Positions 9,401-15,157 are shown, counted from the stretch's first letter. The stretch is DNA of 15,237 nucleotides from an uncultured Opitutia bacterium (GCA_937875975.1 CALEEU010000393.1:1-15237), one strand, 5' to 3'. Notes: generated by a model not told the origin, from the letters alone. A program made the numbers and translations.

Positions 9401-9828
9401 GTGCCGGAGACAAAAGAGCCCTGAGCCCAGGTGGTGCCGTTCCACATCAGCATGTTCGCGGCGGAGGTCACGAGGTCGCCGCCGGAGATGACCTGCCAGG
9501 TCGAGGTGTCGATGACCCACTTAGAGACGAAGGCGCCGATGGCGCCATGACCGCGGACGGTCCCGACGGTGTTGCCGAGCTCCTGGTTGGCGACGACGGT
9601 CATCTGGTTGACGCCGCTGGAGAAGGCACCGAGGCCGTCGGGGATGCCGACCATCTTGTAGCCGCCGATCGCGTCGCCCACAGTGAGGAGGGAAGTCGCC
9701 GACCAGCCCGGTGCGGTGGGCGTAAGGTAAGAGGACTGGGAGCTGGACGGGCCCTGAATCACGCTCTGTGCGGAGAGCGAGACGGTGGTGGCCGCGGCGA
9801 CGAGGAACAAGCGTGCGATGTTTTTCAT
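6481..9828 (-). CDS. Autotransporter with a PhoX/DUF839-like passenger domain
   Basis: This 1115-residue protein starts at the ATG at 9828; the frame extends further only to a TTG, and MKNIARLFLVAAATTVSLSA gives a clear Sec signal peptide with cleavage near residue 20. Residues about 50-522 resemble PhoX/DUF839 phosphatases: NQELG (81-85), a lone Cys156, NGEETG (182-187), RPEDAHW (334-340), DNLTIGDDGMLYIQED (405-420) and EEHSGIID (470-477). PhoX enzymes are calcium/iron-dependent phosphomonoesterases. Residues about 580-613 (GTGTLTLTGINTYTG and following) form a PATR autotransporter strand repeat, followed by LAPGNSPG and a DQVVVSGTA stretch at about 640-684. Residues about 860-1115 form the outer-membrane beta-barrel, ending in YSFRF with the terminal Phe read by the Bam machinery. 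Predicted role: a cell-surface or released phosphatase or related hydrolase. The autotransporter parts are sure; the PhoX assignment rests on remembered motifs. Confidence 0.9.
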   Translation of the reverse strand: MKNIARLFLVAAATTVSLSAQSVIQGPSSSQSSYLTPTAPGWSATSLLTVGDAIGGYKMVGIPDGLGAFSSGVNQMTVVANQELGNTVGTVRGHGAIGAFVSKWVIDTSTWQVISGGDLVTSAANMLMWNGTTWAQGSFVSGTFSSSTPYAVARLCSADLPKIEAFYDSSSGNGYNGRIFMNGEETGAEGKAFAWIVDGVDAGKAYELPHLGKYSWENAVARSNYGASPGAANLLQTVVVGTDDSTPGEVYVYIGTKTNTGNAIQKAGLTNGTKYGIKVTSATGYTGAVATENATGINGAFQLAQIFTNGTIAGKTGAQLQTESTLLGVTKFARPEDAHWLDHDSLVFATTGATLNSVAVTAKIYQLDFNSDATNGILTTGGNISVVVDSNNITGLDGAKARSFDNLTIGDDGMLYIQEDPGNNAYVAKHWIVNPTLGTQSAREASAVQIFESDRTRFTTGATQFQTLDEEHSGIIDITSIVNDGIVGSQWFLVATQNHAAATGANAATLVEGGQFIALNKRLGSNVATGVGTVTLENGGSIVASGGTITDAVTLTGTGGVFDITGSTTASGAIGGTGGLWKNGTGTLTLTGINTYTGDTNVAKGMLVVNGSLASSVRILKGNSFGGTVTINGNLTNLGTLAPGNSPGTTTINGNYLEAGTLDIEVWGLTANTLHDQVVVSGTATFQAGSNLKVTKTGGTFDLARTQSVVAVSALAYSGAFTTLDRGTQTTQVFFNNATGRIHGSGLTETQTFADLTVDTNRKAIATVLYANGLTDAAVIKNGTIVLSAATGTKAFIAAGEMGAATVAFLGAANVDTALDALSPEPYGTSLVMASRNTYSLARSLAGAQAFGDTWNAQLGYDQQQSTSTASTTTLNGAFDVNSTYALLSRKVGAASVFSVLFANNNGKSSASGFASEASGESYGLGFGTEWALGRLDVGVVKGELKASGSRAGQTFSNQNIESTTLSARMSFTKLGAIVPYVALSRNIAQSDAFTEVGTGANLKVAAAKQSDVTAEVGMSYGIKLDENVTVSLNVAYEHALTTDGDTLNASFADAASPTSFAVRTFGASQDLLRGGIGFNLGLGEGRSAGVSYDYHTGADVKSAHQIKANYSFRF

Positions 9829-9870
9829 GGGTAGGGACGAGCACCATACCTTCACGCCCCGACGGAACGG

Positions 9871-9895
9871 CGTCAGATTTGTGTCAGCAGCGTCA
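9871..9895 (+). promoter_or_regulatory. Three (C/T)GTCA direct repeats, possible operator
   Basis: CGTCAG, TGTCAG and CGTCAT start at 9871, 9882 and 9891, so the spacing is 11 then 9 bp, about one helical turn each. They lie 43-67 nt upstream of the autotransporter ATG, where a regulator would act. The motif resembles half of a PhoB box (CTGTCAT repeated every 11 bp), but none is an exact copy and the orientation is opposite to the gene. Confidence 0.3.
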
Positions 9896-9972
9896 TACAC
9901 CGAAAGGTCACTTCTGCCGCAAACGACACAAGCGGCGTGCGACCGTGACAAGCGCAGTCATTCGGTAATCAA

Positions 9973-9999
9973 GCCGACATTAATACGACACGCCTGACA
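9973..9999 (-). promoter_or_regulatory. Three TGTC(A/G) direct repeats, PHO-box-like
   Basis: On the minus strand, TGTCAGG, TGTCGTA and TGTCGGC start at 9999, 9990 and 9979, with spacing of 9 then 11 bp. The last two are separated by TTAA, so TGTCGTA-TTAA-TGTCGGC copies the 7+4+7 layout of a PHO box in the same direction as the downstream PhoX-like gene. The spacing mirrors the group at 9871-9895. This is a candidate operator only; no regulator gene is in the window and no clear -35/-10 pair was found. Confidence 0.35.
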
Positions 10000-10025
10000 C
10001 CTTCGTCACCGAACCGTCGCCTTTG

Positions 10026-10805
10026 TCACTTCATCATCGCCAATCCGCGGAACGCGAAGGCCATTCCGAGGGCGATGAGAAGATAAGAAGAGACGTAAGG
10101 GGCGCGATGCGCGACGCGACTGAACCAGCCGGACTTCTCCGCGAGCTTCTGGAAGCCCCACGAGGCGAGCACGCCGACGGAGATCATCGTGAGCGCGAGG
10201 CCGAAGCTGAAGGCGGCCACGATGCTGAAGCCGAGGGAGAATTCCTTGAGCTGCAGGCAGACGATCAGGATCGAGACCGCGGCGGGGCAGGGCATGAGTC
10301 CGCCGGTCAGGCCGAAGATCACGATCTGTCCGGTCGTGACTTGGCGATTGGCAAACCGCTTCTGGATTTCCGCCGCGTGGGCGCGCGCGTGCGCATCCTC
10401 GTCTTCGTGGCCGTGATGAGGGTCGTGAGAGTGGTCGCCCTCGCCGTGATGGTGGTGATGCCCGTGTTCTTCGCGCAGGCGCATGATCGTCCAGACGGCC
10501 ATGCCGATGACGATGAGTCCGCTGATGAGCAGGAAGTAGGGTTCGGTCTGCTCGACGTTCCAGTGCGAGCCGTATTGGAGCGCAAGGCCGGCGAGGAGCC
10601 AGATGATGAGCGTGTGGGAGAGCGCGGCGCAGAAGCCGAGCAGGGCGGCCTGCCAGGCCGTACCGCGGACGGCGATGATGAAGGCTGCCATCATGGTCTT
10701 CGAATGGCCGGGCTCGAGCCCGTGCAGCGCCCCGAGGAGGATGGCTACCGGGATGTAGAGCCAAGCGTGAGCGGTACCCTGTTGCAGCAGCTGCGAGAAG
10801 TCCAT
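10026..10805 (-). CDS. rcnA: RcnA/NicO-type nickel-cobalt efflux permease
   Basis: This 259-residue inner-membrane protein is close to E. coli RcnA (about 274). The family signature HGLEPGHSKTMMAAF is at 28-42 in the first helices, and SHTLIIWLLAG follows at 63-73. After about four helices comes a charged cytoplasmic loop (about 111-150) with 13 histidines between residues 114 and 143, the metal-binding loop that characterises RcnA. Three further helices follow, including GLTGGLMPCPAAVSIL at 165-180. The predicted role is export of Ni2+ or Co2+ across the inner membrane. The ATG at 10805 is the first in frame before the amphipathic N-terminus. No rcnR-like repressor gene is adjacent, so the regulator is elsewhere or different. 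It lies on the same strand as the autotransporter, 197 bp upstream, and is divergent from the sialidase-like gene. Confidence 0.9.
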   Translation of the reverse strand: MDFSQLLQQGTAHAWLYIPVAILLGALHGLEPGHSKTMMAAFIIAVRGTAWQAALLGFCAALSHTLIIWLLAGLALQYGSHWNVEQTEPYFLLISGLIVIGMAVWTIMRLREEHGHHHHHGEGDHSHDPHHGHEDEDAHARAHAAEIQKRFANRQVTTGQIVIFGLTGGLMPCPAAVSILIVCLQLKEFSLGFSIVAAFSFGLALTMISVGVLASWGFQKLAEKSGWFSRVAHRAPYVSSYLLIALGMAFAFRGLAMMK

Positions 10806-11031
10806 GCCGGCACCCTAGCGACAAGCCTCGGCCTGTCCACCTCGGGGATGGGCCAGCGGTGGCGGGGCCTTTGCTTTCATAGGCTCCGCATGAAGACCTT
10901 CACCCCGTCACCAAAGCCGGTGGCGCGGAGATGCCGTAACTCGATGAACGTGCGAGTTGAGGTTCTGAGGTCCCTTAGGAATGGGTGGGTAAGGGGTTGC
11001 GGGGGCAGTGGGTATCATTTATTAGACAAGG

Positions 11032-12159
11032 ATGAATCCTGCCCCTGGTTCGTGTCTCCGCCGTTTCTGGCCTTTGCTCATGGCCGCCGCGCTCGGCGCC
11101 CAGACCGCGCAGGTCCTCGAGACGAAGACGATCACGCCGCCCGAAGAGCCCTATGCCGGCTGGTCGACGCTCGCGCGCCGCGCCAACGGTGAACTCTGGG
11201 TCACCTGGTCCGGCGGCCGCGACGGCCATATCTGTCCGCTCGGGCAGGTGAAGGCGATGACCTCCAAGGATGACGGTGCGACCTGGACCTATCCGCGCGT
11301 GCTCCTCGACGGACCGATCGACGACCGTGACAGCGGCGTGATGGAAACCGCCAAGGGGACCTTGCTCGTCACGACCTTCACGTCGCTGGCCTACGAGGAA
11401 CGCGGCCTGCTCGCCAAGCAGACGCCGGAACGCCAAGCCCGCTGGAAAGCCGCGCAGGACCGACTGACGGCCGTCGAGCGCAAAGCCCAGCTGGGCGAAT
11501 GGGTGCTGCGCTCGACTGATGGCGGCACGACTTGGTCGCCGCCCATCCCGACGATCGTCAACAGCCCGCATGGCCCGACGCAGCTCAAGGACGGCCGCCT
11601 GCTCTACGTCGGTAAGGAGCTATGGAAGTCCGAGGGTCGGATCGGCGTGGCCGAATCGAAGGACGACGGCCTTACCTGGACCTGGCTGAGCGAGATTCCG
11701 ACGCGTGCTGGAGACGAAGTGAAGAAGGGCTACCACGAACTCTTCGCGATCGAGACCGACGACGGACGCATCGTCGCCCAGATCCGCAACCATAACAAAC
11801 CCGACGTCGGCACCACGCTGCAGACCGAGTCGGCCGACGGCGGCAAGACCTGGACCGTGCCGAAGGCGATCGATGTCTGGGGCCTGCCTTCGCAGCTGTT
11901 GAAGCTCAAGGACGGCCGCTTGGTCATGACTTACGGCTACCGTCGCAAGCCCTTTGGCAATCAGGCGCGCATCAGTGCGGACCAAGGCCGGACCTGGAGT
12001 GGGCCGCTGACCATTTCCGCCGACGGCGAAGGCTACGACCTCGGCTATCCGGCGACCGTCGAGCTCTCGGACGGCTCGCTACTCACCGTCTGGTATGAAT
12101 TCCAGAAGGCCGCCGGCAAAGCCGTGCTCCGCCAGGCGAAGTGGAAGATCGGTCAATGA
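11032..12159 (+). CDS. Secreted sialidase-like (BNR/Asp-box) protein
   Basis: This 375-residue protein has a Sec signal peptide (arginines at 10-11, then WPLLMAAALGAQ, cleavage near 24-27). Five Asp-boxes (S-x-D-x-G-x-T-W) are visible at 78-85, 161-168, 209-216, 267-274 and 315-322, which predicts a six-bladed sialidase beta-propeller. ARRANGELWVTW (48-59) fits the first blade and LGYPATVELSDGSLLTVWYE (337-356) the last. Candidate carboxylate-binding arginines are Arg49/50, Arg252 and Arg304/305, with Asp98/100 and Glu236 as possible acid residues. The classical FRIP/YRIP motif is absent, so sialic acid cleavage is not assured; such proteins are often annotated exo-alpha-sialidase without proof. 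The protein would act in the periplasm or outside the cell. It appears to be a single-gene unit. The ATG at 11032 follows GACAAGG with almost no gap, so any ribosome site is unusual. Confidence 0.88.
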   Translation: MNPAPGSCLRRFWPLLMAAALGAQTAQVLETKTITPPEEPYAGWSTLARRANGELWVTWSGGRDGHICPLGQVKAMTSKDDGATWTYPRVLLDGPIDDRDSGVMETAKGTLLVTTFTSLAYEERGLLAKQTPERQARWKAAQDRLTAVERKAQLGEWVLRSTDGGTTWSPPIPTIVNSPHGPTQLKDGRLLYVGKELWKSEGRIGVAESKDDGLTWTWLSEIPTRAGDEVKKGYHELFAIETDDGRIVAQIRNHNKPDVGTTLQTESADGGKTWTVPKAIDVWGLPSQLLKLKDGRLVMTYGYRRKPFGNQARISADQGRTWSGPLTISADGEGYDLGYPATVELSDGSLLTVWYEFQKAAGKAVLRQAKWKIGQ

Positions 12160-12169
12160 GCGAGGGCCG

Positions 12170-12249
12170 GTTGACCCGTTGACCGGAGGGCCGGAGGGAT
12201 GCTCATCATGACTGGCTTGGATGGGCCTTCTTCTGGCCAACGGGCCAAC
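12170..12249 (-). repeat. Intergenic inverted repeat, 15-bp arms
   Basis: The left arm GTTGACCCGTTGACC (12170-12184) and right arm GGCCAACGGGCCAAC (12235-12249) are inverted repeats matching at 13 of 15 positions. In a minus-strand transcript the two mismatches become G-U pairs, so the stem would be complete. It lies between the convergent sialidase-like and VF530 genes, just past the VF530 stop, so it could close the VF530 transcript; there is no T-tract. The left arm itself repeats GTTGACC twice. Confidence 0.5.
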
Positions 12250-12269
12250 TGTTCAACCGATCAACTGTC

Positions 12270-12515
12270 TCAAAGCCCGAAGCCTTGGGACTTGCGGACG
12301 TCGCCGACGTACCAGTTCTCGAGCTTCTCGCGAGCCCAAGGGGTCTTGCGCAGGAAGGTGAGCGACGACTTGATCGTCGGGTCGAACATGAAGCAGCGGA
12401 TCGGGATGCGGTGGGCGAGTTCCTGCCAGCCGTATTTCGCGACCATCGACTCGAGGAGCTTCTGCAGGGTGACGCCGTGCAGGGGGTCGCGGTGAGGGGG
12501 ACGTTCGTCGGGCAT
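12270..12515 (-). CDS. VF530 family (DUF2132) DNA-binding protein
   Basis: This 81-residue protein is of family-typical size. It shows the VF530 pattern: DPLHGVTLQKLL at 10-21, YGW at 28-30, then RCFMFDPTIKSSLTFLRKTP at 40-59. The family is named after a Vibrio fischeri protein whose structure suggested DNA binding; its cellular role is not established. The protein is small, basic and has no signal, so it is probably cytoplasmic. The gene starts 5 bp after the stop of the 140-residue gene upstream, so the pair forms one transcription unit. The ATG at 12515 has no Shine-Dalgarno sequence, so translation may depend on coupling to the gene before it. Confidence 0.9.
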   Translation of the reverse strand: MPDERPPHRDPLHGVTLQKLLESMVAKYGWQELAHRIPIRCFMFDPTIKSSLTFLRKTPWAREKLENWYVGDVRKSQGFGL

Positions 12516-12520
12516 GGCGT

Positions 12521-12943
12521 TCAGGCAGCGCAGCGCTTGAGGAAGACCAGCTGGGCGATCGCCACGATCTTCGGCGGCAGGAGGCGCGGGCGGATGATCG
12601 CCGGGTCGGTCGTGTGGCTCGTCACTTCGAAGAGGCCATTATAGAACCATTTGCCGCCTTCGGTGCGACGGACATAGACGGGCAGGGGCCCGCGGGTCTC
12701 AGCAAGGCGGATGCCCCACTTGGCTTGGTCGCCCTTGCGACCGACCCAGACTTCGCACGGTTCGCTGTCGGCGCGCGGATTCCAGCCGAGGCCTAGGCAG
12801 ACGCCGATGACCTCGGTGCCCTTATGGATGACGAAGTTCGGGGGCTTCGGGTCGCCACCGAGGAACGCGCGGACTTCATCGAACTCGTAACCTTCGCCGA
12901 CGACGTGCGGGGCAGGGGTGGGAGAAGGCGAAGCGTCGGACAT
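12521..12943 (-). CDS. Unknown 140-residue protein, possibly SRA-like
   Basis: I do not firmly recognise this protein. I place the start at the ATG at 12943; the frame opens four codons earlier with a TTG. After a Pro/Ser-rich N-terminus (1-16) comes one compact domain with FVIHKGTEVIGVCLGLGWNP (37-56), GDQAKWG (71-77), LPVYVRR (87-93) and WFYNGLFEV (99-107). The GDQ, VxVR and FxYxGxxxV spacing reminds me of SRA-like modules found beside HNH nucleases and at the ends of some helicases (DUF3427-like), which read modified bases. That is a weak resemblance from memory. There is no signal peptide or membrane helix. It precedes the VF530 DNA-binding gene by 5 bp, so a nucleic-acid role is plausible but unproven. 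Confidence 0.75.
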   Translation of the reverse strand: MSDASPSPTPAPHVVGEGYEFDEVRAFLGGDPKPPNFVIHKGTEVIGVCLGLGWNPRADSEPCEVWVGRKGDQAKWGIRLAETRGPLPVYVRRTEGGKWFYNGLFEVTSHTTDPAIIRPRLLPPKIVAIAQLVFLKRCAA

Positions 12944-13001
12944 GGCTGAAGGCAATAGGCTGACCGTCCTTGCGGGGGAAGGCTAAATCCCAGTCCAACA
13001 A

Positions 13002-13025
13002 AAAGGCACGCTTGCGCGTGCCTTT
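13002..13025 (-). terminator. aspS intrinsic terminator
   Basis: A perfect 10-bp stem, AAAGGCACGC against GCGTGCCTTT, encloses a 4-nt loop, 20 bp past the aspS stop. On the minus strand it is followed by TTGTTGG after the stem's own TTT, giving the T-tract of an intrinsic terminator. It separates aspS from the unknown/VF530 gene pair. Confidence 0.9.
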
Positions 13026-13045
13026 CGTCGGGGGCCTGCGAGGGC

Positions 13046-14842
13046 TCAGGCCTTCGGCTCGTCTTCCACGAGGCGGATGCGCAGGTCGCGCAGCTGCTTC
13101 GGGGCGACGGGGCTCGGGCAGTCGGCCATCAGGTCGCGACCGTTCTGGTTCTTCGGGAAGGCGAGGATGTCGCGGATCGAGGAGCGGCCGGCGAGCATGG
13201 CGACCACGCGGTCGAAACCGAGGGCGATGCCGCCGTGGGGCGGGGCGCCGTAGGAGAAGGCCTTGAGCATGTAGCCGAAGCGGCTTTCCACGAGGTCCTG
13301 GGGGATCTTGAGGATGTCTTCGAAGACGCGCTTCTGGACGGCCGGGTTATGGATACGGATCGAGCCGCCGCCGAGTTCGACGCCGTTGAGGACGATGTCG
13401 TAGTGCTGGCCGCGCACTTTGGCGGGATCGGTGGCGAGCAGAGGCTCGTCCTCGACGACCGGAGCGGTGAACGGGTGGTGGGCGGAAAGGTAGCGCTTCT
13501 CCTCTTCGTCCCAGAGCATCAGCGGGAATTCGATGACCCAGAGGAAGTTGTACTGGTTGGCCGGGAGGGTCAGGCGACCGCGGGCCTTGAGGAGGAAGGA
13601 GGACTCGAGGCGGATACGGCCGAGGATGGTCGAAGCCTGCGACCAAGGGGCGGCGGCGAAGAAGACGATGTCGCCGTCCTCGATGTTGAGCTGCTGCTTC
13701 AGCGCGGCTTTTTCTTCGTCGGAGAAGAACTTCACGATCGGGGACTTCCATTCGCCCGCTTCGCACTTGATGAACGCGAGGCCCTTGGCGCCCTGGCTCT
13801 TGGCGATGGTTTCGAAATTAGTCAGCTCGCCTTGGGTGATGTCGGCGAGACCCTTGGCGTTGATCGCGCGGACGACGGAGCCCGGGGTGTTGGCGGCGCC
13901 GTTGAAGACCTTGAAGGAGGAGTTCTTGAATAGGCCCGTGAGGTCCTGGATTTCCATGCCGAAGCGCGTGTCCGGCTTATCGATACCGAAGCGGTCCATC
14001 GCTTCCTGGTAGGCCATGCGCGGGAAGGGCGTCGGGATGTCGATGCCGAGGGTCTCCTTCCAGGTGCGCTTGAGGATGCCTTCGATCAGCTTGTACATGT
14101 CCTCGCGGTCGATGAAGGACATCTCCAAGTCGACCTGCGTGAACTCCGGCTGGCGGTCGGCGCGGAGGTCTTCGTCGCGGTAGCAGCGGGCCATCTGGTA
14201 GTAGCGTTCGACGCCGGCTACCATGAGCATCTGCTTGTACTGCTGCGGGGACTGCGTGAGCGCGTAGAATTCGCCGGGGTTGGTGCGGCTCGGCACGAGG
14301 AACTCGCGGGCGCCTTCCGGGGTGCTCTTGAAGAGGGTCGGGGTCTCGATCTCGAGGAAGTCCTGTCCGTCAAGTTCGGCGCGGATGGCGCGGGCGGCCT
14401 TGGCGCGGAGCTTGAGGAGGCCGATGTTGCGGGGGCGACGGAGGTCGAGGAAGCGGTATTCGAGGCGGAGGTCTTCGTTCACCTTGTCGGCCTTATCGTC
14501 GTCCATCGGGAACGGCAGGTCGGCACAGATATTGTGGACGGTCAGGGTCTCGGCGGAGATCTCGATGCTGCCGGTGGCGAGTTTGGCGTTGACCGTGTCG
14601 GCCGAACGGGCGCGGACCTTGCCGGTGATCTCGATGACGGATTCCGTCTTCAGGCGCTGGGCGATTTCCTGGATGCCGTCGGAGCCCGGATTGAAGACCA
14701 CCTGGGTCATCCCTTCGCGGTCGCGGAGGTCGACGAAGGTCACGCCGCCGAGGTCGCGCTTGGTGTCGACCCAACCCACGAGGGTCACGGTCTGGCCGGC
14801 GTCGGCGGGGCGGAGGGCGTTGCAGGTATGGGTGCGTTTCAT
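13046..14842 (-). CDS. aspS: Aspartyl-tRNA synthetase
   Basis: This 598-residue class II synthetase has the full bacterial layout and charges tRNA-Asp in the cytoplasm. The N-terminal OB-fold anticodon domain covers about 1-110 (VGWVDTKRDLGGVTFVDLRD at 22-41). Motif 1 is near 163-185, and QSPQQYKQMLM is at 197-207. Motif 2 is RCYRDEDLRADRQPEFTQVD at 219-238. The bacterial GAD insertion spans about 290-420. Motif 3 is ALGFDRVVAMLAGRSSIRDI at 540-559. Residue 31 is Leu, as in E. coli; the non-discriminating Pseudomonas enzyme has His there, so this one is more likely specific for tRNA-Asp, though residue 81 (Ala) leaves that open. No gatCAB genes are nearby. It appears to be a single-gene unit with its own terminator and a long repeat-rich leader. 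Confidence 0.97.
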   Translation of the reverse strand: MKRTHTCNALRPADAGQTVTLVGWVDTKRDLGGVTFVDLRDREGMTQVVFNPGSDGIQEIAQRLKTESVIEITGKVRARSADTVNAKLATGSIEISAETLTVHNICADLPFPMDDDKADKVNEDLRLEYRFLDLRRPRNIGLLKLRAKAARAIRAELDGQDFLEIETPTLFKSTPEGAREFLVPSRTNPGEFYALTQSPQQYKQMLMVAGVERYYQMARCYRDEDLRADRQPEFTQVDLEMSFIDREDMYKLIEGILKRTWKETLGIDIPTPFPRMAYQEAMDRFGIDKPDTRFGMEIQDLTGLFKNSSFKVFNGAANTPGSVVRAINAKGLADITQGELTNFETIAKSQGAKGLAFIKCEAGEWKSPIVKFFSDEEKAALKQQLNIEDGDIVFFAAAPWSQASTILGRIRLESSFLLKARGRLTLPANQYNFLWVIEFPLMLWDEEEKRYLSAHHPFTAPVVEDEPLLATDPAKVRGQHYDIVLNGVELGGGSIRIHNPAVQKRVFEDILKIPQDLVESRFGYMLKAFSYGAPPHGGIALGFDRVVAMLAGRSSIRDILAFPKNQNGRDLMADCPSPVAPKQLRDLRIRLVEDEPKA

Positions 14843-14996
14843 GGGGTCGTGGACGGACGGAATCGAAGGGTATGGTTAACGGACGGGGAAAACCCTAGTC
14901 AAAGCCCAATTGGCAGGGCTAGGGATAGGGCTAGGCTTTGCAGGGGTATAGGTAGGGGGAGGGGCTAGATTCCAGGCGCAGAGGCAGTGGGTGTCA

Positions 14997-15156
14997 GCGG
15001 TTGGCGGTTAGCGGTCGGGCAAGAGAAACTCGAACGATCCGTCTCTGCGTCGGATAGGGCCAATCAACCTTGGTCGGCCATTCGCTGAGATATAGGCGGA
15101 TCACGAGGTCAGGTTGGCTGCGCACGCCCAACCGCAAACCGCTAACCGCCAACCGC
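14997..15156. repeat. Perfect 19-nt inverted repeat with a 122-nt centre
   Basis: GCGGTTGGCGGTTAGCGGT at 14997-15015 is the exact reverse complement of 15138-15156. The arms are built from heptamers of the form GCGGTTN. The 122-nt centre has no ORF of note and no transposase. Each arm is too short and the element too small for an ordinary insertion sequence; a small non-coding mobile or dispersed intergenic repeat is possible. Confidence 0.75.
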
Positions 15157-15157
15157 C
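15130..15157 (+). repeat. Four tandem AACCGCN heptamers
   Basis: AACCGCA, AACCGCT, AACCGCC and AACCGCC follow each other without a gap, and a degraded fifth copy (AATCG) may follow. The opposite arm at 14997-15017 holds three units of the complementary heptamer (GCGGTTG, GCGGTTA, GCGGTCG). Confidence 0.75.

Noticed and set aside
9916..9936. Small GCCGC/GCGGC hairpin in the gap between rcnA and the autotransporter, as an rcnA terminator.
   Set aside because: The stem has only 5 bp with an 11-nt loop and no T-tract.
9829..9951. Upstream extension of the autotransporter frame by 41 codons to a TTG.
   Set aside because: The extension would bury the signal peptide behind a non-hydrophobic, Cys- and Arg-containing stretch and would cross the repeat-rich region; the ATG at 9828 gives a normal signal peptide.
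10006..10824. A 272-residue minus-strand frame and a 389-residue plus-strand frame over rcnA.
   Set aside because: Both are low-complexity Arg/His/Pro or Glu/Asp-rich shadows of the rcnA frame, which has the family signature and membrane helices.
10890..11192. Open frame starting with MKTFTPSPKPVAR upstream of the sialidase-like gene.
   Set aside because: It begins like a small ribosomal-type protein start, but the following residues are unlike any family, the codon use is poor and it runs out of frame into the sialidase-like gene. At best it is a decayed fragment.
14997..15156. Inverted repeat as the ends of an insertion sequence, or the tandem heptamers as a CRISPR array.
   Set aside because: There is no transposase and only 122 nt between the arms, and the 7-nt units have no spacers.
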